A stretch of 64,000 bases of DNA from Vibrio sp. 10N (lineage in GTDB: Bacteria; Pseudomonadota; Gammaproteobacteria; Enterobacterales; Vibrionaceae), in contig NZ_BTPM01000002.1 in the NCBI RefSeq assembly GCF_036245475.1, positions 1,116,001 through 1,180,000 of the forward strand. Reading direction: 5' to 3'. The notes below the pieces were generated by a model, which was given only the letters and a program-made list of their open reading frames with translations, was not told the origin of the DNA and did no database searches. This document shows positions 1 to 9,255 of this stretch, one piece after another. Position 1 is the stretch's first letter; the number at the start of each line of letters is the position of its first letter. Made by a program: the position numbers and the translations under genes.

Positions 1-1
1 C

Positions 2-634
2 TACTACCCAAACAATGCGAGCCTAGCTCCTCATTTTTTGCTACATCATTTAAACGCAGACTATGAACTGTTGTTAGTTGATAGAAAATCGAACTGTCAA
101 AAATCTGCAGACTATCTTAAACTCAATCCATCAGGACGCATACCGACCTTAGTCGTTAATAACCAGCCAATTTTCGAAAGTCCTGCTATCTGTATCCACA
201 TCTGTGAATTACACCCTGAATCCGATTTAATGCCATCGATAGGTGAGCCAAAACGACCTTTGTTTTATCAATGGCTCGCGTTTCTCAATAACACGCTACA
301 AGCTGAACTCATGGTCCGTTATTACCCTCATCGTCACACTAATGATGAAGCGACCATTCCAAATGTCGTTGCGGCACAGGACGATAGAATTGCTGATGCA
401 TTGTCGATTATCAACGACCAGCTAGAACATCACGAATACTTGCTGGGTGATACCTTAACTGCATGTGACTATTTCTTGTTTATGCTTGCAGAATGGTCGT
501 TGCCAGTTAAGAAATCACCACTCGAGTTCGAGCACCTAGCAGCGTACTTGAAGTGCCTTTGTTTGAACCCAACCATCAAAGCGGTTTGTGATATCGAGGG
601 TATAGACCTGACACCATTTGAGTCAGACTCATAA
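2..634 (+). CDS. Glutathione S-transferase family protein (5' end cut by window)
   Basis: The reading frame is open from the first bases of the window and ends at TAA 632-634. A TTG at 38 is not the true start, because the codons before it already read as the start of a GST thioredoxin fold (YYPNNASLAPHFLL), so only a few N-terminal residues are missing. The N-terminal half has the glutathione-binding pattern NPSGRIPTLV and then FESPAI, the usual 'P-V/L ... E-S' G-site. The C-terminal part (YLLGDTLTACDYFLFM) is the helical domain with its N-capping box-like motif. The likely role is a cytosolic glutathione-dependent transferase or peroxidase. The substrate cannot be told from sequence. Sure of the family, not of the reaction. 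Confidence 0.9.
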   Translation, partial: YYPNNASLAPHFLLHHLNADYELLLVDRKSNCQKSADYLKLNPSGRIPTLVVNNQPIFESPAICIHICELHPESDLMPSIGEPKRPLFYQWLAFLNNTLQAELMVRYYPHRHTNDEATIPNVVAAQDDRIADALSIINDQLEHHEYLLGDTLTACDYFLFMLAEWSLPVKKSPLEFEHLAAYLKCLCLNPTIKAVCDIEGIDLTPFESDS

Positions 635-703
635 CCCTCTCTCTTACAAACGGGGCCTCACGCAGTCCCATTCAGTTCGCAGGTTTCAAGTAGCTGAATA
701 ATG

Positions 704-1042
704 TCAGTCCAATCGAGTAATAAAGGTTTGCTCGTCATCCACAAAAGCCACAAAGCCACCGTGATAGATAAACACCCGACCACGGCCTTCAACGATACAG
801 GCGAGCTGTGGGTTCAAATCTTCTTCGTTATCTCGGCGCTGGAACGTACCGGTATCGGTGATAACACCGCTGAGCTTAGGCAAATATCCGTAAGTGCGCT
901 TGGCTTGGTCAATCAGGCTCAGTTCGCTGGCGATAGAAAAGCATGAGGGGATGGCACCAGCATCTTCAATAAACATGGGTTTCAGTTCTTCAAAGGCGGT
1001 AATCACCAGCCAGTCGATGCCGTTAACATGATGGATAAACAT
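704..1042 (-). CDS. Conserved-looking hypothetical protein, 112 aa
   Basis: I do not recognise a family. The product is soluble and acidic, with no signal peptide or membrane segment. It starts MFIHHVNGIDWLVITAF and ends in a mixed alpha/beta pattern (GRVFIYHGGFVAFVDDE). The alternation of hydrophobic strands and the codon use look like a real gene, and the frame on the other strand reads less naturally. The ATG at 1042 is preceded only by a weak GAGAT. It converges with the GST gene to its left. Function unknown. Confidence 0.6.
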   Translation of the reverse strand: MFIHHVNGIDWLVITAFEELKPMFIEDAGAIPSCFSIASELSLIDQAKRTYGYLPKLSGVITDTGTFQRRDNEEDLNPQLACIVEGRGRVFIYHGGFVAFVDDEQTFITRLD

Positions 1043-1265
1043 AGAGTATCTCGATAATTCTGATGTGAGGATTTTATCACTATCAGGGGAGTACGTTGTA
1101 GAGATTTAGCGGTCAAGGGCGTGATTTCTCTATCTCTATCTCTACCTCTTCCTAACAATCATTTCCAAATCATCACTTCCAAATATTACTAGATAAAGTG
1201 AAACACGTTTGCCCTCAGCTTGCCTGCAACGATAGTTATCAAACATAAGTCAGCAGCAATAACCG

Positions 1266-3764
1266 TTAAGCACGAGATTTCTCTTCACCATCTACTGGAG
1301 GCTCTTGAACGACTTTGTGTGGTAACCATTTTGCCAGTGCATCACCCAAAGCTTTTGCGTTGATGGGCTTAGAAATATAGTCATCCATCCCTGCTTGAAG
1401 ACACTTTTCTTTATCGCCTTGTATCGCGTTTGCGGTCATAGCAATCACTGGAATCGAATGATTAATATTGGCATTATTGGTGTTTCGAATTTCTCTCGTC
1501 GCTTCATAGCCATCCATTTCTGGCATCTGACAATCCATGAACACGAGATCATAACCAGAATGAGCTCTTAATGCGGCTAACGCTTCTAATCCATTTTTCG
1601 CCTTATCGACTTTAATGCCGTACTTGGCAAGTAACGATTGAAGTACCACTTGATTCGTCGTCACATCATCCACAATTAACGTGCGCGCTTGATACTGCGT
1701 TTTCTTCGCCTGTGTGTGTCGTGTTACAAAGCTATCTTTAGGACTTTCGGAGTTAAGCCCAGATACTTTTTCAAGAACTCCGAGAAGATCTGATTGTTGC
1801 ATCGGTTTGGTTAGATAACCCGTAAATCCAGCTTGCTGCATCAGTTTAGCGTCTCCCCTTTGCACAACGGAGGAGAACATGACCAGTTTCGTCTCTTTGA
1901 TCGATGCGTCTTTTTGGATTTGTTCCGCCAATTGGACCCCATCCATATTTGGCATTTGATAGTCGATGATGGCGATCGTAAACGGTTTGCCTTCTTTATT
2001 GGCTCGAATCAGGGCGTGCAAAGCTTGCTCACCACTTTCAACAACTTCATGGTCTAACTCCCAACGCCCGAGAATTTGCGTCATCAGGTTTCGATTCGTT
2101 TTAATATCGTCAACAACCAGCACGCGTTGACGCTTCAAATCGCCGGTAGGTAAATAAACGATGGATTGTTGCTTAGAGTTTTCGAGCTTAATGGTAAACC
2201 AAAAATTTGAGCCTTCTCCCTCTACACTCGATACGCCAATACTTCCCCCCATAATTTCAGATAAGCGCTTACTAATCGACAAACCCAGCCCTGTCCCGCC
2301 GTACTTCCGTGTCGTCGAACTGTCTGCTTGAGAGAAGCGCGAAAACAACTTCTTCTGTTGTTCATCGTTGATTCCAATTCCAGTGTCTTTGACCTCAAAC
2401 TTGATAACACTGTCGGTCAATCTCTTTTCTACCACTGAAACATAAACCGCCACTTCACCTTGCGCCGTAAACTTTATCGCGTTGCTTATGAGGTTGTTCA
2501 AAATTTGACGAATGCGCCCAGGATCACCCTTATAACAAAGGTCCATCACAGGTGTTGCCGGGCAAATGAGCTGAATGCCTTTTTGCTCTGCTGCAAAGTA
2601 CAACATAGCCCCTACTTCTTCGATGACTTCCCCTAAGTCGAAGTCGATCAGCTCCAGATCGATCTTACCCGCTTCAATTTTCGAAAAATCCAGTATGTCG
2701 TTGATGATGGACAGTAGCGACTCTGCACTGTTCTTGGTGGTCTCTGCCATCTTGCGTTGCTGTTCATTTAACCTAGTATCGAGCAGCAAGTTAGCCATCC
2801 CAATTACCCCATTCATTGGAGTGCGGATTTCATGGCTCATAGTGGATAAGAAGTCGCCTTTTGCCTTGGCTGCGGCTTCTGAACGCAAGGATTCTTGCTT
2901 GAGCTTTTCGTTGTAGTGACGCATTTGTTTATTATTTTCAATAAGACTGGACGTCATTTCTTTGAAGCTCAACGTTAATTTGGAGAACTCATCTCGACCA
3001 TGAAGGTGCCTGCTTTCACTGAGCTTTTCCAATCCAAGGTTCAACTTGCCGATACCCACATCGTGCGTCGCCTTTAGCAGCGTATCTAGCCGACGCTTAA
3101 CGCGAGCAGAGCTCCAAAAAGCCACCAGCACAGAAATAACCGCTGACACGACTGTCCCTAATATCAGCACTAGGCTTGTTTGCCGCGCAGACTCCGCGGA
3201 TTCAACGGTTCTAACATGAATCAGTTGTTCTTCCACTTCGATAAAAGTGGCCATTTTCAGTCTTATTTCATCATTGATGGATTTACCGGTTTGTTTTTGT
3301 ACCAGCTCAATGATGGAGCTCATACTGGCTCGCCCCTCTGTCACTGCTCGTCTTTGTTCGATCTCTTCTGTTGCGGCCTCTTGTAACCAAAGTTTATGTA
3401 ACGCATCAACTTCCCACAGTATTTCAACCTGTGGCGGGTTATCACTGACTTGTTCTGCCAGCGTGTTGATTTTTTCGTTCCAAACCGGCGTAGACCAAGT
3501 GAAAGGTTCTAAAAACACTTCGTCGCCGGTGATAAGAAAGCCACGCTTACCTGCTTCCATATCAACTACCATGGTAAGCAACTCTTGTGCCCTCGCGATC
3601 GCTTTATGAGTGTGTTCAACCCAGCTTGCATCCTCAACCATTGATTGCGTATTTTTGTGTACCGAAAGCGACACCAAAAGCATTAACAATACTGGAATTG
3701 AAAAGCTCATTAATACTTTTCGCTTTATTGATATATCATCAAACCATCGCCCGAACGCTTCCAT
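1266..3764 (-). CDS. CHASE3 hybrid sensor histidine kinase with two receiver domains
   Basis: This is a membrane-bound two-component sensor. From the start chosen here (ATG 3764, with AGGGA five bases upstream; an upstream ATG at 3809 has no ribosome site) the order is: TM helix, periplasmic CHASE3-type segment (including the GKRGFLITG motif), second TM helix, HAMP linker, HisKA with phospho-acceptor His311 in STMSHEIRTPMNG, HATPase_c (N box, DTGIGI, GGTGLGLSI), then two receivers with acceptor Asp in IIDYQMPNMDG and FMDCQMPEMDG. There is no C-terminal HPt domain, so phosphotransfer must use a separate HPt protein. No response-regulator gene lies next to it. The stimulus is unknown. About 832 residues, typical of BarA/LuxQ-like hybrid kinases. 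Confidence 0.93.
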   Translation of the reverse strand: MEAFGRWFDDISIKRKVLMSFSIPVLLMLLVSLSVHKNTQSMVEDASWVEHTHKAIARAQELLTMVVDMEAGKRGFLITGDEVFLEPFTWSTPVWNEKINTLAEQVSDNPPQVEILWEVDALHKLWLQEAATEEIEQRRAVTEGRASMSSIIELVQKQTGKSINDEIRLKMATFIEVEEQLIHVRTVESAESARQTSLVLILGTVVSAVISVLVAFWSSARVKRRLDTLLKATHDVGIGKLNLGLEKLSESRHLHGRDEFSKLTLSFKEMTSSLIENNKQMRHYNEKLKQESLRSEAAAKAKGDFLSTMSHEIRTPMNGVIGMANLLLDTRLNEQQRKMAETTKNSAESLLSIINDILDFSKIEAGKIDLELIDFDLGEVIEEVGAMLYFAAEQKGIQLICPATPVMDLCYKGDPGRIRQILNNLISNAIKFTAQGEVAVYVSVVEKRLTDSVIKFEVKDTGIGINDEQQKKLFSRFSQADSSTTRKYGGTGLGLSISKRLSEIMGGSIGVSSVEGEGSNFWFTIKLENSKQQSIVYLPTGDLKRQRVLVVDDIKTNRNLMTQILGRWELDHEVVESGEQALHALIRANKEGKPFTIAIIDYQMPNMDGVQLAEQIQKDASIKETKLVMFSSVVQRGDAKLMQQAGFTGYLTKPMQQSDLLGVLEKVSGLNSESPKDSFVTRHTQAKKTQYQARTLIVDDVTTNQVVLQSLLAKYGIKVDKAKNGLEALAALRAHSGYDLVFMDCQMPEMDGYEATREIRNTNNANINHSIPVIAMTANAIQGDKEKCLQAGMDDYISKPINAKALGDALAKWLPHKVVQEPPVDGEEKSRA

Positions 3765-3914
3765 AATATCCCTATTATTAATAAAGCAATTTATAGCAGT
3801 GTAGGACAAAAACTCTCAGTTTTTAGTGCCCTTTAGAGGGGTTTTATAGCGGAAATTGGTTAAGAAGTGACTTTGTTCGTGATGTGTTGGTTGGACGCTT
3901 GGTTGTCAGCCAAA

Positions 3915-3935
3915 GTGTCGCTACATAAGCGACAC
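3915..3935 (-). terminator. Hairpin straddling the AlkD-like gene's stop codon
   Basis: An eight-base-pair stem GTGTCGCT/AGCGACAC with loop ACATA overlaps the TAG of the neighbouring gene. There is no T-run after it, so it may be a weak terminator or an mRNA 3'-end structure. Seen directly; function inferred. Confidence 0.35.
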
Positions 3936-4613
3936 CCTCCCTTGAGCCTTGAGCCACTTAAGTCCTTCTCGTTTAGCGAGTCCTTCGATATGCTGAGCAT
4001 CAATAAACTGGATGACAGCGTCTGAATGGGTCTTTGAGTATTCCCTTAAGCTCCAGCCGATCGCTTTTTGGATAAAGAACTCTTTGTTGGGTTGGTTTTC
4101 GGAAATGATCTCAAACAGCAGAGACTCATTGGTGTCTTGTTTGAATTTGAGTTGATAAAGGATCGCGGTTCGCCTAAGCCAAATATTGTCACTCTGTCGC
4201 CACTTGAGAATAAAACACGCAGTTTGATCGGGAAAGCGCTGAAACAAACTCGCGACGATATGAGTCGCCAACATATCGACCGTATCCCACCAGGACTTCG
4301 TCGTGATCCACCGTTCAACATCCTCAAGAAAGCTCTCTTGCAACACCTTCTTCTGTTTGATTAGAAGATCCACGGCGACGAGTTGATATTCTCTTTGAGG
4401 CAAGGCCCATAGTTCGTCGACAACTTTTGCCAGCTCATTCATGTTTGGCATCTTCTGTTTTGAAAACAGGGTGTGAAGTGCTTTACGGCGCGGCCATGAT
4501 TGAATTCCATAGAACTCATACTGGTCACGCATATAAGCTTTCATAGATGCGGCGTTATCGCTGTTGGCGAGTGGCTGTAAGGCTGTTTGTACCTCAATGT
4601 TCCAAGCGTGCAT
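3921..4613 (-). CDS. DNA alkylation repair protein (AlkD-like HEAT-repeat family)
   Basis: The protein matches the DNA_alkylation_repair (AlkD/AlkC HEAT-repeat) pattern: an N-terminal MKAYMRDQYEFYGI segment, PRRKAL, then repeated amphipathic helices, with WWDTVDMLATH in the middle and AIGWSLREYSK near the end, both hallmarks of AlkD-type glycosylases. AlkD removes N3- and N7-alkylated purines without base flipping, using Asp and Trp residues. Here the D in WWDTVD is the probable catalytic Asp. Start chosen at ATG 4613 because GGAGGTGTC lies just upstream; the longer frame from 4634 would contain this ribosome site. A single gene with its own leader. About 230 residues, normal for the family. 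Confidence 0.88.
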   Translation of the reverse strand: MHAWNIEVQTALQPLANSDNAASMKAYMRDQYEFYGIQSWPRRKALHTLFSKQKMPNMNELAKVVDELWALPQREYQLVAVDLLIKQKKVLQESFLEDVERWITTKSWWDTVDMLATHIVASLFQRFPDQTACFILKWRQSDNIWLRRTAILYQLKFKQDTNESLLFEIISENQPNKEFFIQKAIGWSLREYSKTHSDAVIQFIDAQHIEGLAKREGLKWLKAQGRVSLM

Positions 4614-4784
4614 GACACCTCCATTTACCGTCAATGTCTTTGCTCTTCATTAAAGCAATGAACATAATATTCTCCCAGTGTCTGTTTCCCATAGCATGAT
4701 GCAGTTGAATTAAGACGTCTATTGGCAAATCGCCTTCAAAGCGACAGAAGCCATGGTCAACTCTGACTCCGCAACCAATAAAAA

Positions 4785-4802
4785 GGGAGGCACTTGCCTC
4801 CC
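4785..4802 (-). terminator. Rho-independent terminator of the PatB/MalY gene
   Basis: On the minus strand the stem GGGAGGCA/TGCCTCCC is followed by TTTTTATT. It starts eight bases beyond the stop codon of the aminotransferase-family gene. A clear intrinsic terminator. Confidence 0.9.
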
Positions 4803-4810
4803 TAGGTTAA

Positions 4811-5980
4811 CTAGTCACCTGAAAATACCTGCTGTAGCCTCGCCACAGCTTCGATGACCCTAGTACGAGGGGTCGCTAAGTTGAAGCGAAGGTACCTCTC
4901 GCCTCCCAGGCCAAACGTTGAACCATGGTTGGCTGCGATCTTCGCTTCGCTTTGTACTTTCTCGATAACCTCTTGCGGTGCTAACCCTGTCTGTGAAAAG
5001 TCGACCCAAGACAGATACGTCGCTTGCAGTGGCATCGATTTAAGCCCTTTAATGGCATTGATGCCCTCGTCAAATATGCGTCGATTCTCATCAAGGTATT
5101 TCACCAAGGCCTCTAACCAAGCTTCACCATGCTCGTATGCCGCTGTCGCCATTAGCATTCCCATTCGATTTGGACCGATGCCAGCGGCATTGAGAACGTA
5201 CTTGAACTTATCTCTTAGCTCAGGATTGGGGATGATAGCCGCTCCGGTTAACGCGGAGGCAATATTAAAGGTCTTCGTCGTTGCCGCCAAAATCACCATG
5301 TTTTGCTCGTGCTCTGGTGCGGCAAGAGTGGCGACGGTATGTTGATGGGGAGGAAAAACCAAGTCGTGGTGAATCTCATCTACGACCAATACAAGATTAC
5401 GACGAGCACAAAGTTCGGCGAGCGCTCGGATCTCATCTTTGCTCCATACGCGCCCGCCAGGATTATGGGGTGAGCACATAACAACGAGCTTTTCTGAGCC
5501 ATCTAGGCTTGCCTCTAGAGCGGCAAGATCCATTTCATATCGACCTTGTTTTTCCACTAGCGGGCTTTCCACTACGACACGCTGGTTCGCTTTAATGACT
5601 TTTGAAAACGCATGGTATACGGGTGTGAAAAGAATGACGCCATCGCCAGGCTGAGTGTAGGCTTGAACACACAACGCCGTCCCCTGAACGAGCCCTGCAC
5701 ACGTGACAATCCATTCAGGAGATACTTGCCAGTGATGTCTTTTGCTCATCCAGTTCACAACTGATGCTTTGTAGCGTGAATCATCACCGTAGTAACCATT
5801 CACGCCATTTTCAGCGGCATCGGCCAATGCTTGGTTGACGGCTGGTGGTGCTTTAAAGTCCATGTCCGCCACCCACATCGGCAGGCCATCATCCGTCGAT
5901 ACACCAAAACTTGCCTCCATCTCATCCCACTTTGCGGAATGAGTACCTCTACGCTCTACAATTTCATCAAAGTCAAACAC
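4811..5980 (-). CDS. MalY/PatB-type PLP-dependent C-S lyase (cystathionine beta-lyase)
   Basis: A fold-type I PLP enzyme of the MalY/PatB subgroup. The pattern is seen throughout: GLPMWVADMDF near residue 35, the conserved SPHNPGG at 170-176 that contacts substrate carboxylate, DEIHHDL at 201-207 with the Asp that binds the pyridine nitrogen, and the Schiff-base Lys236 in TTKTFNIA. A C-terminal RFNLATPRTRV supplies the carboxylate-binding Arg. Such enzymes cleave cystathionine or cysteine conjugates to pyruvate, ammonia and a thiol. E. coli MalY also modulates MalT, which cannot be inferred here. 389 residues, full length. Monocistronic, with a strong terminator. Confidence 0.9.
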   Translation of the reverse strand: MFDFDEIVERRGTHSAKWDEMEASFGVSTDDGLPMWVADMDFKAPPAVNQALADAAENGVNGYYGDDSRYKASVVNWMSKRHHWQVSPEWIVTCAGLVQGTALCVQAYTQPGDGVILFTPVYHAFSKVIKANQRVVVESPLVEKQGRYEMDLAALEASLDGSEKLVVMCSPHNPGGRVWSKDEIRALAELCARRNLVLVVDEIHHDLVFPPHQHTVATLAAPEHEQNMVILAATTKTFNIASALTGAAIIPNPELRDKFKYVLNAAGIGPNRMGMLMATAAYEHGEAWLEALVKYLDENRRIFDEGINAIKGLKSMPLQATYLSWVDFSQTGLAPQEVIEKVQSEAKIAANHGSTFGLGGERYLRFNLATPRTRVIEAVARLQQVFSGD

Positions 5981-6079
5981 AGCCTATCCCTATCTAAATC
6001 ACGCTCATTCGATAACGCGATTTTAGTATCACGATTTCAATAACAATTGAGCCAGTTTAAACTGTTGATTTCAATAGGG

Positions 6080-6502
6080 CTAGTGGCTAGACATGGTCAA
6101 TTGCAAGTGTCCGGTGTGTGGGTCTGTTGATTCATCGACAATACAAAATCCACAGCGGTGATAAAAGCCGATAGCACGACAGTTGTGTTTGTAGACGGAG
6201 AAAGAAAGCGTATCGCGCTTTTTACGGGCGTCCATAAGTAGCCGCATCCCAATACCGCTGCCTTGCGCTTGCGGCTCGACAAACAGCGCAGCCAACTCAT
6301 TATCCACTAGCGCGTAAAATCCAACAACTCGTCCAGCAAGCTCGTACACATAAACTTCGGCATTTGGGAGATACACATTGCGCATATCATCCAGCTTGTC
6401 ATACCAAAACCTAGGCTCTAAAAAGTCGTGTGATTCCACAGATGCCGCCAGCCAAATCTTCAAGACACTATCTGTATCTTGTGGAGTGTATTCTCTGATC
6501 AT
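6080..6502 (-). CDS. GNAT-family N-acetyltransferase, YiaC-like
   Basis: A small acetyltransferase of about 140 residues starting MIREYTPQDTD. It has the GNAT acetyl-CoA loop with pattern Q-x-x-G-x-G/A (QAQGSGIGMRLL) and the C-terminal strand NCRAIGFYHRCGF. Overall it resembles E. coli YiaC, a protein lysine or peptide acetyltransferase: similar length, the W-L near the start, AALFV before the loop, and GF-IVDE near the end. Start set at ATG 6502, where GGA lies nine bases upstream; the frame extends to 6547 without a better site. The substrate is not deducible. Confidence 0.85.
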   Translation of the reverse strand: MIREYTPQDTDSVLKIWLAASVESHDFLEPRFWYDKLDDMRNVYLPNAEVYVYELAGRVVGFYALVDNELAALFVEPQAQGSGIGMRLLMDARKKRDTLSFSVYKHNCRAIGFYHRCGFCIVDESTDPHTGHLQLTMSSH

Positions 6503-6598
6503 GAAGGTGATTCCGTTTCCTACCTTGCTCAAAATCTTCTGCCCCACTTTGGAGGCACGCCTTCAATAGTAGCTGGAATTTATGAGCTTAAAGAGAAA

Positions 6599-7834
6599 TC
6601 ATCCATTATTTTCTAGAAGTTCCAGTCTAGCTTCGACTTTATTGCAAATGTATTCACCGATTGGAATGGCCGATGTGGCCGCTGGGGATGGAGCATTGCA
6701 GACGTGCAAACTGCGGGAAGTTTCGGCAAATAAGAAATCATGTACCAAGCGGCCATCAGACATCACCGCTTGAGCTCGAATGCCAGCAGGGTACGGTTCA
6801 AGATCTAAAACCTCAATCATAGGACAGTACTTGCGCACTAATTGAAGGTACCCGGGTCGCCACAGAGAGTTCTTCAACTCGTTCAAACCGGCCTTCCAAT
6901 GGGAGTACGATACGCGCCAAAACCCTGAAAAGGTTAGCATCGCCAGTGTATCTTCAAGACTAAAATTGATCTTGCCATAACCTTCACGCTTAAAACCCTG
7001 AACGGCATTGGGGCCAACGGTCACAGAACCGTCGATCATTCGTGTTAAGTGTACCCCTAAAAACGGAAGCTCTGGATCGGGAATCGGATAGATAAGGTGG
7101 CGGATGACATCGTTGTGTTTGGCATTCAATTGGTAGTATTCACCACGATAGGGAATGATTTGGAAATCGACATCAATGCCAATCATAGCGGCCAGTCTGT
7201 CCGCCATCAGTCCACCACATACCACAAGTTGTCGAGCTTGCAATTGGGTTGGCACACCATTGACCAGACACTCAATATTCACCACATCATGTTGCTCATT
7301 CAGGGCGGTAACTACGCTCGATAAAGACACGACTCCTCCGAGCGACTGGAACTGCTCGGCCATCGTTTTGGTTACCTTTCGATAATCCACAATGCTAGTG
7401 GATTCGACCTTAATAGCGCCCAAGCCTGTAATATTGGGTTCAAGTTGCTCCAATTGCTGTTGGTTGAGCAATGAAACCTCGATACCATTTTCAAGGCAGC
7501 GTTGATAAAGCGCCTCCATTCTTTGCTTTTCTAGAGCGTTGGTTGCAACCAAAAGCTTGCCGCAGTTTTCCACCGGAATACCATGTTCGGCACAAAAGTG
7601 CTTGGTCGCTTCCGCCCCGCGTTTACAAAAGTCCGCTTTAAGGCTGCCCGGTTGATAGTAAACACCCGCGTGAATAACGCCGCTATTGTGGCCAGTTTGG
7701 TGATGAGCAAAGTCCGATTCTTTTTCCACCAGCATGATCGACGCTTGCGGGTGTCTTTGCAGCAGTTGCCACGCGGTGGACACGCCAACGATGCCCCCAC
7801 CAATCACAATATAATCATGGAGTTCTGTCATCAC
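6599..7834 (-). CDS. lhgO: L-2-hydroxyglutarate oxidase
   Basis: An FAD-dependent oxidase of the DAO superfamily, 411 residues. The dinucleotide-binding GGGIVGVSTAWQL begins near residue 12, followed by VEKE and the subfamily motif HQTGHNSGVIHAG that marks LhgO/YgaF proteins. Later motifs such as PYRGEYYQL and VGPNAV agree. The enzyme oxidises L-2-hydroxyglutarate to 2-oxoglutarate, removing a toxic by-product and passing electrons to the membrane quinone pool in E. coli. It lies 48 bases downstream of a TetR gene on the same strand, so the two may be co-transcribed. Two adjacent ATG codons compete for the start. Confidence 0.93.
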   Translation of the reverse strand: MMTELHDYIVIGGGIVGVSTAWQLLQRHPQASIMLVEKESDFAHHQTGHNSGVIHAGVYYQPGSLKADFCKRGAEATKHFCAEHGIPVENCGKLLVATNALEKQRMEALYQRCLENGIEVSLLNQQQLEQLEPNITGLGAIKVESTSIVDYRKVTKTMAEQFQSLGGVVSLSSVVTALNEQHDVVNIECLVNGVPTQLQARQLVVCGGLMADRLAAMIGIDVDFQIIPYRGEYYQLNAKHNDVIRHLIYPIPDPELPFLGVHLTRMIDGSVTVGPNAVQGFKREGYGKINFSLEDTLAMLTFSGFWRVSYSHWKAGLNELKNSLWRPGYLQLVRKYCPMIEVLDLEPYPAGIRAQAVMSDGRLVHDFLFAETSRSLHVCNAPSPAATSAIPIGEYICNKVEARLELLENNG

Positions 7835-7882
7835 TTATCCTTGTGAAACGAGCTAATTGCCTTAACCATACCTTGTGTTTTT

Positions 7883-8452
7883 CTAGCGAGGAAGGACGGG
7901 AGTCACTGCTTTCAAATAAAGTGATATCGAGCCCTCGTAAATACGACGCTGCTCTTGCTGCGTGACCTCTGCAAACTGCATAGAAAATGCAAAACCATGT
8001 AGATAGTCGGCTAAAAGATTCACAGCGTTCATTTTGTCGTCATTGCTTAGAGTTAAGGGGGCGACTACATCATTAAAACGGGCGATAAATACTTCGGCCG
8101 GCCCACTGCTCTGCATTTTGAATAACGTTTCCAGCAGTCCTGAATACTCTCTGAGAAGCCCAAGATAACTCCAGCCCAACTCAGTTAGTTCATGCTGCCA
8201 TGTGGCTTGATGGTTTGGCTGATAAATCCCTTCCACTAGAGACACAGCAACGGCTTCCAATAGGCTATCTTTATTTTTGAAATAGTGATAAATCGCCATC
8301 GCATCGACATTGAGTTCGGTAGCTAAACCTCTGATGCTTGGGATTTTTCCGTTGGATTGCATCATTTGTTTCGCCATCTCAACAATGCGCGATTGACTCA
8401 ATCCATCACTGCCCTTCTCTGGGCGACCGCGTTTTTTGGCATTGACAGTCAT
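7883..8452 (-). CDS. TetR-family transcriptional regulator
   Basis: 189 residues with a basic N-terminus (AKKRGRPEKG) and a TetR helix-turn-helix: IPSIRGLATELNVDAMAIYHYFKNKDSLL. The C-terminal ligand domain is helical and resembles the TetR_C type often found with small-molecule detoxification genes. It is upstream of lhgO and divergent from the RibD-like reductase gene. The 101-base gap between the divergent starts holds a perfect palindrome (8481-8495) that is probably its operator, so it likely controls both directions. Ligand unknown. Confidence 0.88.
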   Translation of the reverse strand: MTVNAKKRGRPEKGSDGLSQSRIVEMAKQMMQSNGKIPSIRGLATELNVDAMAIYHYFKNKDSLLEAVAVSLVEGIYQPNHQATWQHELTELGWSYLGLLREYSGLLETLFKMQSSGPAEVFIARFNDVVAPLTLSNDDKMNAVNLLADYLHGFAFSMQFAEVTQQEQRRIYEGSISLYLKAVTPVLPR

Positions 8453-8480
8453 AAGAGATCCTAGTTAAACTCCACTTAAT

Positions 8481-8495
8481 TTCTACACTGTAGAA
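8481..8495. promoter_or_regulatory. Palindromic operator candidate between TetR and reductase genes
   Basis: TTCTACA-C-TGTAGAA is a perfect 15-base inverted repeat placed between the two divergent starts. Position, symmetry and size fit a TetR-type operator. Seen in sequence; binding is inferred. Confidence 0.6.
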
Positions 8496-8553
8496 TTTTA
8501 GCAAAAAGTCCGCTAATTGCACACCATTATCTCATCGAAATAGGAGCCCCCAA

Positions 8554-9084
8554 ATGGCCAACATCGTCTACATTGCCACCAGCCTTGATGGTTATATCGC
8601 CGACAAGAACAACGGCGTGGAGTGGCTGCATGATATTCCCAACCCAGAGGGTTCCGACTTTGGTTTCGCCGAGTTTATGAACCGAATCGACGCATTGGTT
8701 ATGGGCCGCAATACTCTAGACATTGTATTGAGCTTCGACTGCGACTGGCCGTATTCCAAACCTGTGTTTGTATTGAGTAACACCTTAACTGAAGTGCCAG
8801 AAGGCCTTGAAGGAAAGGTGTATTTAGTGAAGGGCGAGCTTAAAGACATCATTAACGAGCTCGCTTCCAAAGGATACAAGGATCTCTACATTGATGGCGG
8901 TAAGACGATCCAAAGCTTCCTTAAGGAAGATCTGATCGATGAGCTGATTATTACCACGATTCCTGTCTTGCTTGGTGGCGGTATCCCGCTTTTTGGTGAT
9001 CTTGATAAACCACTGAAGTTCAAGCATCAGTCGGCAGAAAGGTATGCCGACTGTATTGTTAAAAATCGCTTTGTGAGGGTTTAA
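8554..9084 (+). CDS. Dihydrofolate-reductase-like / RibD C-terminal domain protein
   Basis: 176 residues of the RibD_C/DHFR-like fold found in YyaP/YwjB proteins: IATSLDGYIADKNNGVEWL at the start, MGRNTLDIVLSF in the middle, LYIDGGKTIQSFL and then IPVLLGGGIPLFG, which form the NADPH-binding part. These proteins are predicted NADPH-dependent reductases with mostly unknown substrates; they are neither true DHFR nor RibD. It is divergent from the TetR gene and follows the palindromic operator candidate, so it is probably TetR-controlled. GGAG lies about ten bases before ATG 8554. Confidence 0.85.
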   Translation: MANIVYIATSLDGYIADKNNGVEWLHDIPNPEGSDFGFAEFMNRIDALVMGRNTLDIVLSFDCDWPYSKPVFVLSNTLTEVPEGLEGKVYLVKGELKDIINELASKGYKDLYIDGGKTIQSFLKEDLIDELIITTIPVLLGGGIPLFGDLDKPLKFKHQSAERYADCIVKNRFVRV

Positions 9085-9255
9085 CCTAAGGCTTAGCTAA
9101 CCAAATATCTCGGGTCTAGTGTAGGGTTTGGCGTAAGTTCCCCCCAAGCTATGATATTTGTACAGTGCACTTTACTCATAAGGTGATATGCTCTGGTGTA
9201 ATACTGTGCAGCTAATCGCACCGTGCCTTCGGAATAGATGGCGTAGGAATATGAG

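Noticed and set aside
1124..1152. TCTCTA repeat near the hybrid kinase gene as a regulatory tract
   Set aside because: Only about three imperfect units of TCTCTA-like sequence in a short pyrimidine-rich stretch; no sign of function.
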